Shown here piece by piece: positions 26,246 to 34,107 of a DNA stretch of 64,000 nucleotides (position 1 is the stretch's first letter; every line of letters starts with the position of its first letter). The DNA lies in contig JAFTUD010000018.1 of the NCBI GenBank assembly GCA_017466455.1, forward strand, positions 30,028-94,027, given 5' to 3'. The notes below the pieces were generated by a model. The model saw only the letters and a list, made by a program, of their open reading frames with translations, did no database searches and had not been told where the DNA came from. The DNA is from Clostridia bacterium. GTDB taxonomy: Bacteria > Bacillota_A > Clostridia > Oscillospirales > CAG-272. The translations under genes and the position numbers were made by a program.

Positions 26246-27064
26246 ATGAAGCTTGGATTTCAACTTTATTCAGTAAGAGATGAGCTTGAAAAGGACTTTT
26301 TCGGCACTCTTAAAAAAATCAAGGAAATGGGCTATGAGGGCGGAGAGCTTGCGGGCTTTTATGGCAATAGCGCATCCGAGGTTAAATCAATGTTTGAAGA
26401 GGTAGGCCTTACTCCTATTTCCGCGCATGTCGCTTATCAGGAGTTTATGGAAAACGGCATTGAGAATGTTGTAAAAATGTATAAGGAAATCGGCTGCAAA
26501 TATATGGTAATTCCTTATCTTCCACAGGATTTAAGATATGGTAGCGAAAAATATCCTAAGCTACTTGAGGATATGAAGGAAATCGGTAAGGCTTGCAAGG
26601 GAAACGGTATTACACTTCTATATCACAACCACGATTTTGAGTTTGATAAGACCGAGGACGGAGAATATGTTCTCGACGCTCTTTATAATGAAATTAGCGA
26701 GGATTTGCTAAAGACCGAGCTTGATACCTGTTGGGTAAATGTAGGCGGAGAAAATCCTGCTGATTATGTAAGAAAGTATACAGGCAGAGCGCCTGTTGTT
26801 CACCTTAAGGACTTCGTTGGAACAAGAAGCAAGAATATGTATAAGCTCATCGGCATTGATAGTAGCGAGGAGCAAAGCAATACCTTTGAATTTAGACCTC
26901 TCGGATATGGTGTGCAGGATGTTCAAGCTATTGTTGACGCAGCAAGGGACGCAGGTGCATCTTGGGTAATCGCTGAGCAGGATGAGCCATCAATGGGTAA
27001 ATCCCGTCTTGAATGCGCTCAAATGAGCATTGATTATATGAAGAAAAATATCAATTACAAATAA
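26246..27064 (+). CDS. Sugar phosphate isomerase/epimerase-like TIM barrel
   Basis: A 272-residue AP-endonuclease-2-like barrel, family of inositol and sugar isomerases. It starts LGFQLYSVRDELEKDFFGTL, has YHNHDFEFDK and LDTCWVNVGGENP with metal-binding acid and His positions, VVHLKDF, and a C-terminal WVIAEQDEP with the last acidic ligand. The substrate is not identifiable. It starts one base after mtnN and ends at a terminator, so it is the third gene of the luxS operon although no functional link to SAM recycling is known. Confidence 0.83.
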   Translation: MKLGFQLYSVRDELEKDFFGTLKKIKEMGYEGGELAGFYGNSASEVKSMFEEVGLTPISAHVAYQEFMENGIENVVKMYKEIGCKYMVIPYLPQDLRYGSEKYPKLLEDMKEIGKACKGNGITLLYHNHDFEFDKTEDGEYVLDALYNEISEDLLKTELDTCWVNVGGENPADYVRKYTGRAPVVHLKDFVGTRSKNMYKLIGIDSSEEQSNTFEFRPLGYGVQDVQAIVDAARDAGASWVIAEQDEPSMGKSRLECAQMSIDYMKKNINYK

Positions 27065-27072
27065 ATTCAAAG

Positions 27073-27099
27073 TAAAAGCCTGTCTTAGACAGGCTTTTA
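27073..27099 (+). terminator. Terminator of luxS operon
   Basis: TAAAAGCCTGTC pairs with GACAGGCTTTTA around TTA. Confidence 0.8.
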
Positions 27100-27103
27100 T
27101 CTA

Positions 27104-27132
27104 TTGACAAAAATTAAGCGTTGTGATATAAT
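27104..27132 (+). promoter_or_regulatory. Perfect consensus promoter before folded leader
   Basis: TTGACA (27104-27109), 17 bases, TATAAT (27127-27132) with TGA extension. It is the strongest promoter in the window by sequence. Its predicted start (about 27139) is the first base of the long hairpin. Confidence 0.9.
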
Positions 27133-27138
27133 TGAATT

Positions 27139-27293
27139 GCCAAACAATTTCATAATTTAATACTCTCAGGGAAAAACTATATCGGTAAAAGGTGTTTCTC
27201 TCTTTTCTATATGCTCCTTGAGGGTTATGGAATTGTTTGGCGACAATGAGGGACGGCGCTTTTTCGGTGCGTTCCTCGTGGGCGCACTTTTTT
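27139..27293 (+). ncRNA. Structured leader or small RNA with switch-like hairpins
   Basis: GCCAAACAATTTCATAA (27139-27155) pairs with TTATGGAATTGTTTGGC (27225-27241) as a 17-pair stem with one G-U. Inside, CTCTCAGGG pairs with CCTTGAGGG, and AAAAG with CTTTT caps the top. Then GAGGGACG (27248-27255) can pair with CGTTCCTC (27270-27277), while GTGCG (27267-27271) pairs with CGCAC (27283-27287) before TTTTTT. The last two hairpins exclude each other, as in an antiterminator/terminator. I recognise no known riboswitch motif in it. Confidence 0.65.
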
Positions 27294-27315
27294 GTTATTT
27301 GAGGGAGAATTTGTG

Positions 27316-28182
27316 ATGGAAGAAAAAATGAAAAAAGAAAAAGGAATAGTAAAAGTTAAGAATTCAATCGTAAGTGCTATTGATGAGAACGGTAATGGCG
27401 AAATCGATGTTGAAGATGTTGTTATCAAGGGACTGAAAATCCCGGGCATAAGGATAAAAAGAGATGATTTTTTGCAAAAATCTTTATTTAAAAAATATCC
27501 GCAAGAAACAATAGATATTGCAATCACGGAAAATCCAATGAAAGCGAATATTCCAGTAGAAGAAATTGATAAAATTGCAGAAGATGTTATAAAATTTGAA
27601 AGAAACTGTGTGTCTGGTATTTCTACTGCATTAGGGATTCCTGGAGGCGTTGCTATGGTTGCTACAATTCCGGCAGATATTGCACAGTATTACGGTTATT
27701 TATTAAGAGCTACTCAAAAATTACTATATTTATATGGATTTCTAGAAATTGATACAACCGAGAATGGTGGCAAGTTTGATGACGGAACAATGAATACCTT
27801 AATAATATGTTTTGGAATTATGTATGGAACGCTCGGCGCTAACAATGCAATAAAAGCAATGGCAAAGGCGTTGGGGACTGGCGTTGAGAAAAAACTATTG
27901 AAAAAAGCGCTGACGAAAGGGGTATTTTTTCCGTTAGTTAAATCGGTAGCATCTTGGTTTGGTGTAAATATAACAAAAAAAGTATTTGCAGGATTTTTCA
28001 AAAATGCGATACCTGTTGCGGGAGGAATAATAGGTGGAGGTATAACATATATTGCGTTCAAACCGTGTTGCGATAAACTCAAAAACAGTTTAAGAGATAC
28101 GATTTTGAGCAATCCTGACTATAAACCCGCATTTGATGAAGAAAAAATTTATAAGGATATTGTTGAAGATGTAGAAGAGTAA
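27316..28182 (+). CDS. EcsC-like protein with EF-hand-like loop
   Basis: Not firmly recognised; 288 residues. Near residue 20 the segment DENGNGEIDVED fits a calcium-binding EF-hand or dockerin loop. Hydrophobic glycine-rich stretches follow: SGISTALGIPGGVAMVATIP near residue 102 with ADIAQYYGYLLRATQKLLYL, similar to the core of EcsC-family proteins; a second near 160 and IPVAGGIIGGGITYIAF near 235. The ATG at 27316 follows GAGGGAGAA. It is transcribed from a perfect promoter through a switch-like leader. Lysine codons are mostly AAA, unlike many neighbours, which hints at separate origin. Confidence 0.6.
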   Translation: MEEKMKKEKGIVKVKNSIVSAIDENGNGEIDVEDVVIKGLKIPGIRIKRDDFLQKSLFKKYPQETIDIAITENPMKANIPVEEIDKIAEDVIKFERNCVSGISTALGIPGGVAMVATIPADIAQYYGYLLRATQKLLYLYGFLEIDTTENGGKFDDGTMNTLIICFGIMYGTLGANNAIKAMAKALGTGVEKKLLKKALTKGVFFPLVKSVASWFGVNITKKVFAGFFKNAIPVAGGIIGGGITYIAFKPCCDKLKNSLRDTILSNPDYKPAFDEEKIYKDIVEDVEE

Positions 28183-28242
28183 TAAATAAATTTTAAATTT
28201 TTAAAATTCAACATTTTATAAATTCAAAAATTCTAAAATTAA

Positions 28243-28287
28243 AAAACCGCTTATAAATCCTTTGTATAAAAGGAAATAAGTGGTTTT
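28243..28287. terminator. Bidirectional terminator, shared repeat type
   Basis: AAACCGCTTAT pairs with ATAAGTGGTTT, with an inner TCCTTT/AAAGGA hairpin and T-runs on both sides. It serves the EcsC-like gene and convergent trmH-type gene. It closely resembles the terminator at 60757. Confidence 0.8.
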
Positions 28288-28291
28288 GTTT

Positions 28292-29065
28292 TTATTTTTT
28301 ATTTTGCTTAAAAACCTCAAATGCAAGAATAGTTGAAGCGGATGCAGCCGATAGCGCAGCATTAAATTCACGCCCGTAATCAATGCGCACAATTTGGTCA
28401 GCCTGCGATAAAATAGAGGAGGAAATTCCTCTTTTTTCACCGCCCACAATTAGGAATATAGGCTTAGTCAAATCGGCATCATAAACGCTAATAGAATTTT
28501 TAATATCAGCACAAATGACCTTGTAATTTTTCGCCTTAAACAGAGCAATAAAATCATCATCAGCAATGTAAATATCGGCACGCTCGCTTGCTCCAGCCGA
28601 GGAGCGACAAACAACTCCCGAGGCGCTTAGCCAGTTCCTTTTTGAAAGGATAAATCCGTCAACCCCCGAGGCGTAAATTGAGCGCATAGCATAGCCAAAA
28701 TTGTAAGGGTCCTCAATGCCCTCAATCATTACATAAAATCCGTTGTTCTTTATATCATCAAGGGTAAGAGTGGGGTACTGCCTTTCTTCACAAAGTGCAA
28801 TAATTCCACCATGAGAAGCACCAATAGATAGAGAATTAATCTCGTTTTCATCGCTCTCAATAACATCAAAGCCGAAAATCTCGCTCATTTTTTTGAGATA
28901 ACCGATTTCCTTCGCTTTTTTTGAGGCTCTTTCCTTGTCGTAAAGAATTTTCGTGATTTTACGGGCATTTGGCTTTTCGTCCTTTAAATTATCAATCAAG
29001 GCACGAATTGATGTCATACCCTCAAATACAGTTGATGAGATAAAACGATTTTCTTCCTTTATCAT
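28292..29065 (-). CDS. TrmH/SpoU-family RNA 2'-O-methyltransferase
   Basis: A 257-residue SPOUT methyltransferase. Motif 1 is MIEGIEDPYNFGYAMRSIYA near residue 113; motif 2 is LIVGGEKRGISSSI near 208; motif 3 is RIDYGREFNAALSAASAS near 228, where the usual SLNVSVA is replaced by NAALSAA. The N-terminal ~90 residues form an RNA-binding-like domain. The target (rRNA or tRNA) is not assignable. Its ATG overlaps the prfB stop (ATGA), so the two are translationally coupled. Confidence 0.85.
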   Translation of the reverse strand: MIKEENRFISSTVFEGMTSIRALIDNLKDEKPNARKITKILYDKERASKKAKEIGYLKKMSEIFGFDVIESDENEINSLSIGASHGGIIALCEERQYPTLTLDDIKNNGFYVMIEGIEDPYNFGYAMRSIYASGVDGFILSKRNWLSASGVVCRSSAGASERADIYIADDDFIALFKAKNYKVICADIKNSISVYDADLTKPIFLIVGGEKRGISSSILSQADQIVRIDYGREFNAALSAASASTILAFEVFKQNKK

Positions 29066-30171
29066 TTCTTTGCATTTTCCTTAAGATAAGCATTGATAAA
29101 TCCGTCAATATCGCCGTCCATAACTGCTTGAATATTTCCGTTTTCGTAGCCTGTGCGTGTATCCTTCGCAAGAGTATATGGCATAAATACATAGGAACGA
29201 ATTTGTGAGCCCCATTCAATATTTGTCTTGTTGCCCTTAATATCCTCAATTCTATCAAGCTTTTCGCGTTCCTTAATCTCCATAAGCTTGGATTTTAGCA
29301 TTTTCATAGCTGTTTCCTTGTTTTGGAGTTGGCTACGCTCGGTTTGACAGCCAACAACAATTCCGGTAGGGATATGGACAATTCTAATAGCGGAGTCAGT
29401 TTTATTTACATGCTGTCCCCCCGCACCCGATGAACGGTGAGCAGTGATTTCAAGGTCCGCTTCGTTAATTTCAAATGAGTTGTCATCATCAAATTCGGGC
29501 ATTACCTCAACGGAAGCAAATGATGTATGGCGTCTTCCCGAGGAGTCAAATGGAGAAACCCTTACAAGACGGTGCACGCCATTTTCACTCTTTAAATATC
29601 CGTAAGCATTAAGCCCCTCAATAAGGATAGTAGCACTCTTAAGTCCTGCTTCCTCACCGTCAAGCCAGTCTATAAGCTTTACATTATATCCGTGCTTTTC
29701 ACCCCAACGAGTGTAAAGACGGTAGAGCATAAGCGCCCAGTCCTGCGCCTCAGTTCCGCCAGCACCTGGGTGGAATGAAATAATAGCATTATTTTTATCG
29801 TATTCGCCATTCAAGAGGACCTCAATGCGTTGCTTTTCCTCCTCGGCAATAATCGCCTGCTGATCGGCAAGAATTTCCTCAGTAAGGCTCTCGTCATTTT
29901 CCTCAATAGCCATTTCGGTCATCATAATTGTGTCCTCAAGCTTGGATACAAGCGCCTCATATCTTTCAATTTTGTCCTTCATTTGCTTGATTTTTTGCAA
30001 AACCTTAGTAGAATTTTCTTGATTTGACCAAAAGTCAGGCTCAAAGGTTTGCTTTTCAAGCTCATTAACATCAGCCTTTAATTCTTCAATTCGTAGTGCG
30101 TTTCCAAGCTCCTCAATATTGCTTCTGAAATTTTGAAGCTCGTGCTTGGCATTTTCAAGTGCGATAATCAA
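29062..30171 (-). CDS. prfB: Peptide chain release factor 2, no programmed frameshift
   Basis: Terminates translation at UGA and UAA. It has 369 residues from a TTG start at 30171; GGAGG at 30180-30184 sits at the right distance, whereas a TTG at 30186 overlaps that site. The codon-recognition SPF motif occurs in RVSPFDSSGRRHTSFA and the catalytic GGQ in SSGAGGQHVNKTDSA. In E. coli and B. subtilis a +1 frameshift near codon 25 controls synthesis; here the region reads in one frame (QNFRSNIEELGNALRIEELK) with no internal stop. Confidence 0.93.
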   Translation of the reverse strand: MIIALENAKHELQNFRSNIEELGNALRIEELKADVNELEKQTFEPDFWSNQENSTKVLQKIKQMKDKIERYEALVSKLEDTIMMTEMAIEENDESLTEEILADQQAIIAEEEKQRIEVLLNGEYDKNNAIISFHPGAGGTEAQDWALMLYRLYTRWGEKHGYNVKLIDWLDGEEAGLKSATILIEGLNAYGYLKSENGVHRLVRVSPFDSSGRRHTSFASVEVMPEFDDDNSFEINEADLEITAHRSSGAGGQHVNKTDSAIRIVHIPTGIVVGCQTERSQLQNKETAMKMLKSKLMEIKEREKLDRIEDIKGNKTNIEWGSQIRSYVFMPYTLAKDTRTGYENGNIQAVMDGDIDGFINAYLKENAKK

Positions 30172-30214
30172 TTTATCTTCCTCCAATAAATACTAAACAT
30201 AATTATACATTTTA

Positions 30215-30243
30215 AGTATAGCATAATCAAAGAGAAAAAACAA
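30215..30243 (-). promoter_or_regulatory. Promoter of prfB-trmH operon
   Basis: On the minus strand TTGTTT (30238-30243), 17 bases, TATACT (30215-30220) with TGC extension. Confidence 0.6.
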
Positions 30244-30303
30244 ACATTTTTTCTAATTTTATCAAAAATATGCGCTTATTTTTAAAATCTAAGGCAAATA
30301 TAA

Positions 30304-30332
30304 TTGATTTTTTGAAAAAGCTATGCTAAAAT
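30304..30332 (+). promoter_or_regulatory. Promoter of DUF3006 gene
   Basis: TTGATT (30304-30309), 17 bases, TAAAAT (30327-30332) with TGC extension. Confidence 0.6.
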
Positions 30333-30364
30333 AATAAAAAATGCAACTAAAAACGGAGAAGAAT

Positions 30365-30628
30365 ATGAGAATAGTAGTCGATAGAATAGAAGAAAATCAA
30401 AATGGAGAAAAAATAGTAGCTTTTGAAATTGATGATAAAATTGTATTTTTGGATAAAAACGACCTTCCCGAGGGGCTTATCGATACGCTTTCGGTGGGGA
30501 ATATTCTTGAAGCCGAGTACGAAAATGGCAAAGTCCTCAGCGCAAAAATTCTAAAGGATGAGGAGGAAGCAAAAAGAAAGGAAATGAAATCCCGCCTTTT
30601 CGCCCTCAAAAATAGAAATAAAAAATAA
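30365..30628 (+). CDS. DUF3006-family small protein
   Basis: An 87-residue soluble protein of the DUF3006 type, function unknown. It begins RIVVDRIEENQNGEKIVAFE, a small beta-rich domain, contains the typical LPEGLIDTLSVGNILEAEY stretch, and ends in a basic helix (EEEAKRKEMKSRLFALKNRN). The ATG at 30365 follows GGAGAAG; the in-frame ATG at 30341 lacks a ribosome site and lies at the transcription start. Family members are often found near MBL-fold or cell-wall genes, but here it stands alone between two terminated units. Confidence 0.8.
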   Translation: MRIVVDRIEENQNGEKIVAFEIDDKIVFLDKNDLPEGLIDTLSVGNILEAEYENGKVLSAKILKDEEEAKRKEMKSRLFALKNRNKK

Positions 30629-30632
30629 AAAA

Positions 30633-30666
30633 CAAAGGCTCTTGCAAAATGCAAGAGTCTTTATTT
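30633..30666. terminator. Bidirectional terminator
   Basis: AAAGGCTCTTGC pairs with GCAAGAGTCTTT around AAAAT. It serves the DUF3006 gene and convergent ileS. Confidence 0.8.
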
Positions 30667-30671
30667 TATAA

Positions 30672-33600
30672 TTAAAGCTTTTGAACGGAAAGAGTAACCT
30701 TTTCACCGTTGATATCCCATTCCTTAGAATGCTCGGCAACGGTATTGTAGCCGAATTCATCGCCAAGAACGATTTTTGCAATCTCGCCCTCGTTAGCCTT
30801 TACATATCCGGCAATCTTATCGTTGTCGCTTACGCATACCTTAATATGGTCAGTTACATCAAAGCCGGAATCCTTTCTCATTGTTTGGATTTTGCTTATG
30901 ATTTCATTTACATAGCCTTCCTCAATAAGCTCGTCGGTAAGAGTTGTATCAAGAGCGACTGCAAGGTATTTATCGCTAATAGAGCAGTAGTTTTCCTTTT
31001 GTTTTGTTTCAATAAGGAGGTCTTCCTCGCTAAGAGCGATTTCAAATCCGTCAACATCAAGCTTGATAGCTCCCTTTTCGGTAAGCTCAGCCATTGCCTT
31101 GTTTCCGTCAAGTCCGCTAAGCCATGTTCTGATAGCGCCAAGATATTTTCCGTACTTAGGACCAACAGTTTTAAGCTGTGGCTTGAATGTGTATGATGAA
31201 AATTCCGACATATCATCAACAAACTTAACGCTCTTTATATTAAGCTCATCCTCAATAATTTCAAGGTAGAAATCGGAAAGAGTATGAGTTGTCTTAACAT
31301 ACATTGTAGAAAGTGGCTGACGGTTTTTAAGTGAGGAGTTGTTTCTCGCTGCACGACCCATAACAACGATGTCAAGCAGAGCCTTCATATCTTCCTCAAG
31401 GCTTGTATCAATTCTTGCCTCATCTACAACAGGGAAGTCACAAAGATGAACGCTCTCGGGTGCGCTCTTATCAAGATTGCAAACAAGATTTCTGTAAATG
31501 TCCTCAGCCATAAACGGGATCATAGGAGCGCTTGTCTTAGCAGTAGTTACAAGAGCTGTGTAAAGGGTCATATATGCTGCGATCTTATCATCGGTCATTT
31601 CCTGCGCCCAGTATCTTTCTCTACCACGGCGCACATACCAGTTAGACATGTCATCAACGAATGATTCGAGTGCCTTGCATGCTTCAGGAATCTTGTAATT
31701 TTCAAGGCAAGAGTCAACCTCTTTAATCATGGAATTCATTCTTGAAAGGAGCCACTTGTCCATAACGGAAAGCTTAGCATCCTCAAGCTTGTAATCCATA
31801 GGATTAAATTTGTCAATATTTGCATAGAGAACATAGAATGCATAGGTATTCCAAAGCGTACCCATAAACTTTCTTTGTCCCTCAATAACTGCCTTTCCGT
31901 GGAAACGGTTAGGAAGCCAAGGTGCAGAGTTTGTGTAGAAGTACCAACGAATAGCGTCAGCACCGTAGGACTCAAGCGCCTCAAATGGGTCAACTGCATT
32001 TCCCTTGGATTTTGACATCTTTTGTCCGTTCTCATCTTGAACATGTCCGAGAACGATTACATTTTTGTAAGGAGCCTTATCAAAGATAAGAGTAGAAATA
32101 GCAAGGAGAGAGTAGAACCAGCCTCTTGTTTGGTCAACCGCCTCGGAAATGAAGTCCGCAGGGAATTGTGCTTCAAAAAGCTCCTTGTTTTCAAATGGAT
32201 AGTGGTGCTGAGCAAATGGCATAGCTCCTGAGTCAAACCAACAGTCAATTACCTCAGGCACACGGTGCATTTGTCCACCGCACTTTTCGCACTTGATTGT
32301 TACTGCATCAATGTATGGACGGTGCAACTCAATGTTTTCAGGGCAGTTGTCGGACATTGATTTGAGCTCCTCAATAGAGCCGATAGAATGCTTATGTCCG
32401 CATTCGCACTCCCAAATGTTAAGAGGAGTTCCCCAATATCTATTACGGCTAATTCCCCAGTCCTGAACATTCTCAATCCAAGCACCGAAGCGTCCCTTAC
32501 CGATAGACTCGGGAATCCAGTTTATGGTGTTGTTATTTTTGATAAGGTTATCTCTAACTGCGCTCATCTTGATAAACCAAGATTCACGAGCATAGTAGAT
32601 AAGAGGTGTATCGCATCTCCAGCAGAATGGATAATCATGCTCGAATTTTGGAGCATCAAAAAGCTTGCCCTCGGCATCAAGATCCTTAAGGATTACAGGG
32701 TCAGCCTTCTTGACAAACATTCCTGCATAAGGAGTATCATCGGTCATTTCGCCCTTACCGTTTACGAATTGAACAAACGGAAGGTCGTAGTTTCTACCAA
32801 TTCTTGAGTCGTCCTCACCAAAGGCGGGAGCAATGTGAACAATACCTGTACCGTCACCCATAGTAACATAGCTATCGCAGGTTACAAAGTGAGCCTTCTT
32901 GTTTTGCTTTTTAGCAGTAACACCGGCACAAGCGAAAAGCGGCTCATACTCGGCAAATTCAAGATCCTTACCAACAAATTTTTCAAGTATTTCGTAGGCA
33001 GGGGCATCATCGGTAGCAAGAGGGGATAGTACCTTGTCAAGAAGCGCCTCAGCCATATAGTAAACCTTGCCATCGTTCGCCTTAACCTTGCAGTATGACT
33101 CGTTTGGATTTACACAAAGCGCAACGTTTGACGGAAGTGTCCAAGGGGTAGTTGTCCAAGCGAGAAAGTAAGCGTCCTCGTCAGCCTTTTTAAATCTTAC
33201 AACTGCGGAGCGCTCCTTTACGGACTTGTAGCCCTGCGCAACCTCGTGAGAGGAAAGCGGTGTGCCACAGCGAGGGCAGTAGGGAACAATCTTAAATCCC
33301 TTATAGAGAAGACCCTTGTTCCAAATTTGCTTTAGAGCCCACCATTCTGACTCAATAAAGCTATCGTGATAGGTAACATATGGATCATCCATATCAGCCC
33401 AAAATCCAACGGTAGAGGAGAAGTCCTCCCACATTCCCTTGTATTTCCAAACGCTTTCCTTGCATTTTCCGATAAACGGATCAAGACCGTATTTTTCAAT
33501 TTGCTCCTTACCGTCAAGACCGAGAAGCTTTTCAACCTCAAGCTCAACGGGAAGACCGTGTGTATCCCAACCGGCTTTACGGGGAACCATATAGCCCTTC

Positions 33601-33821
33601 ATGGTTCTGTAACGGGGAATCATATCCTTAATAACACGGGTCAAAACGTGGCCAATGTGTGGCTTTCCGTTTGCGGTTGGAGGACCGTCATAAAATGTGT
33701 AGGAAGGCGCATTTTCACGCATTTTTATGCTTTTTTCAAAAATCTTGTTATCCTTCCAAAATTGTTCAGTTGCTTTTTCTCTTTCAACGAAATTGAGATT
33801 AGTAGAGACCTTTTCGTACAT
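30672..33821 (-). CDS. ileS: Isoleucyl-tRNA synthetase, type 2 (eukaryote-like)
   Basis: Charges tRNA(Ile). It has 1049 residues. The HIGH motif is ANGKPHIGHVLTRVIKD near residue 50, the catalytic core has KAGWDTHGLPVELEVEK, and KMSKS is represented by QKMSKSKGNAVDPF near 605. The long insertion and GWDTHGLPVE pattern match the type 2 IleRS group, which in other bacteria is less sensitive to mupirocin than type 1; that property is inferred from family. The C-terminal ~200 residues are the RNA-binding extension. A T-box leader with an ATC specifier controls it. Confidence 0.97.
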   Translation of the reverse strand: MYEKVSTNLNFVEREKATEQFWKDNKIFEKSIKMRENAPSYTFYDGPPTANGKPHIGHVLTRVIKDMIPRYRTMKGYMVPRKAGWDTHGLPVELEVEKLLGLDGKEQIEKYGLDPFIGKCKESVWKYKGMWEDFSSTVGFWADMDDPYVTYHDSFIESEWWALKQIWNKGLLYKGFKIVPYCPRCGTPLSSHEVAQGYKSVKERSAVVRFKKADEDAYFLAWTTTPWTLPSNVALCVNPNESYCKVKANDGKVYYMAEALLDKVLSPLATDDAPAYEILEKFVGKDLEFAEYEPLFACAGVTAKKQNKKAHFVTCDSYVTMGDGTGIVHIAPAFGEDDSRIGRNYDLPFVQFVNGKGEMTDDTPYAGMFVKKADPVILKDLDAEGKLFDAPKFEHDYPFCWRCDTPLIYYARESWFIKMSAVRDNLIKNNNTINWIPESIGKGRFGAWIENVQDWGISRNRYWGTPLNIWECECGHKHSIGSIEELKSMSDNCPENIELHRPYIDAVTIKCEKCGGQMHRVPEVIDCWFDSGAMPFAQHHYPFENKELFEAQFPADFISEAVDQTRGWFYSLLAISTLIFDKAPYKNVIVLGHVQDENGQKMSKSKGNAVDPFEALESYGADAIRWYFYTNSAPWLPNRFHGKAVIEGQRKFMGTLWNTYAFYVLYANIDKFNPMDYKLEDAKLSVMDKWLLSRMNSMIKEVDSCLENYKIPEACKALESFVDDMSNWYVRRGRERYWAQEMTDDKIAAYMTLYTALVTTAKTSAPMIPFMAEDIYRNLVCNLDKSAPESVHLCDFPVVDEARIDTSLEEDMKALLDIVVMGRAARNNSSLKNRQPLSTMYVKTTHTLSDFYLEIIEDELNIKSVKFVDDMSEFSSYTFKPQLKTVGPKYGKYLGAIRTWLSGLDGNKAMAELTEKGAIKLDVDGFEIALSEEDLLIETKQKENYCSISDKYLAVALDTTLTDELIEEGYVNEIISKIQTMRKDSGFDVTDHIKVCVSDNDKIAGYVKANEGEIAKIVLGDEFGYNTVAEHSKEWDINGEKVTLSVQKL

Positions 33822-33845
33822 CTTTTTGTTCCTTTCTTAATCTTC

Positions 33846-34070
33846 AAAAATAAAACTCGTCCTGTGTGAACAGGACGAGAAAAATACCGTAACCACCTAT
33901 TCTACATACATGCAATATGCGTCCAATGTAACGGTTGGATCCCGTCGTAGGCTACTAAATTCGCTACGAGGCTCAGGAGTGATATTCGTCTAAATTTAAT
34001 AGCATCGGGCTTGCACCGTCCCCGACTCGCTTAGGCGTTGGATTTAGATTACTGTCTCCGTCACAGCGTT
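33846..34070 (-). ncRNA. T-box leader with isoleucine (ATC) specifier
   Basis: Read leftward: the specifier region GAATATCACTCCTGAG (33972-33987) presents ATC at 33983-33981, an Ile codon. The T-box bulge is AGGTGGTTACGG (33887-33898), a variant of the consensus. The terminator CTCGTCCTGT/ACAGGACGAG (33856-33879) is followed by TTTTATTTTT. Uncharged tRNA(Ile) should favour the antiterminator and allow ileS expression. Confidence 0.9.
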
Positions 34071-34076
34071 TATATG

Positions 34077-34105
34077 ATTTTAACACTATTTTATTAATTT
34101 GTCAA
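34077..34105 (-). promoter_or_regulatory. Promoter of T-box ileS unit
   Basis: On the minus strand TTGACA (34100-34105), 17 bases, TAAAAT (34077-34082) with TGT extension. The -35 lies three bases past the glyS stop. Confidence 0.8.
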
Positions 34106-34107
34106 CA

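Noticed and set aside
27139..27293. 6S RNA or glycine riboswitch identity for the folded leader
   Set aside because: There is no central open bubble as in 6S RNA, the closing stem is too perfect, and only a short CTCTCAGG resembles glycine aptamers; the other glycine motifs are missing.
30681..31196. 171-codon frame opposite the ileS C-terminus
   Set aside because: Shadow of ileS codons; it also begins at the bidirectional terminator.
33366..33869. 167-codon frame opposite the ileS N-terminus
   Set aside because: It is antisense to a strongly conserved gene, starts without a ribosome site and has no meaningful protein pattern.
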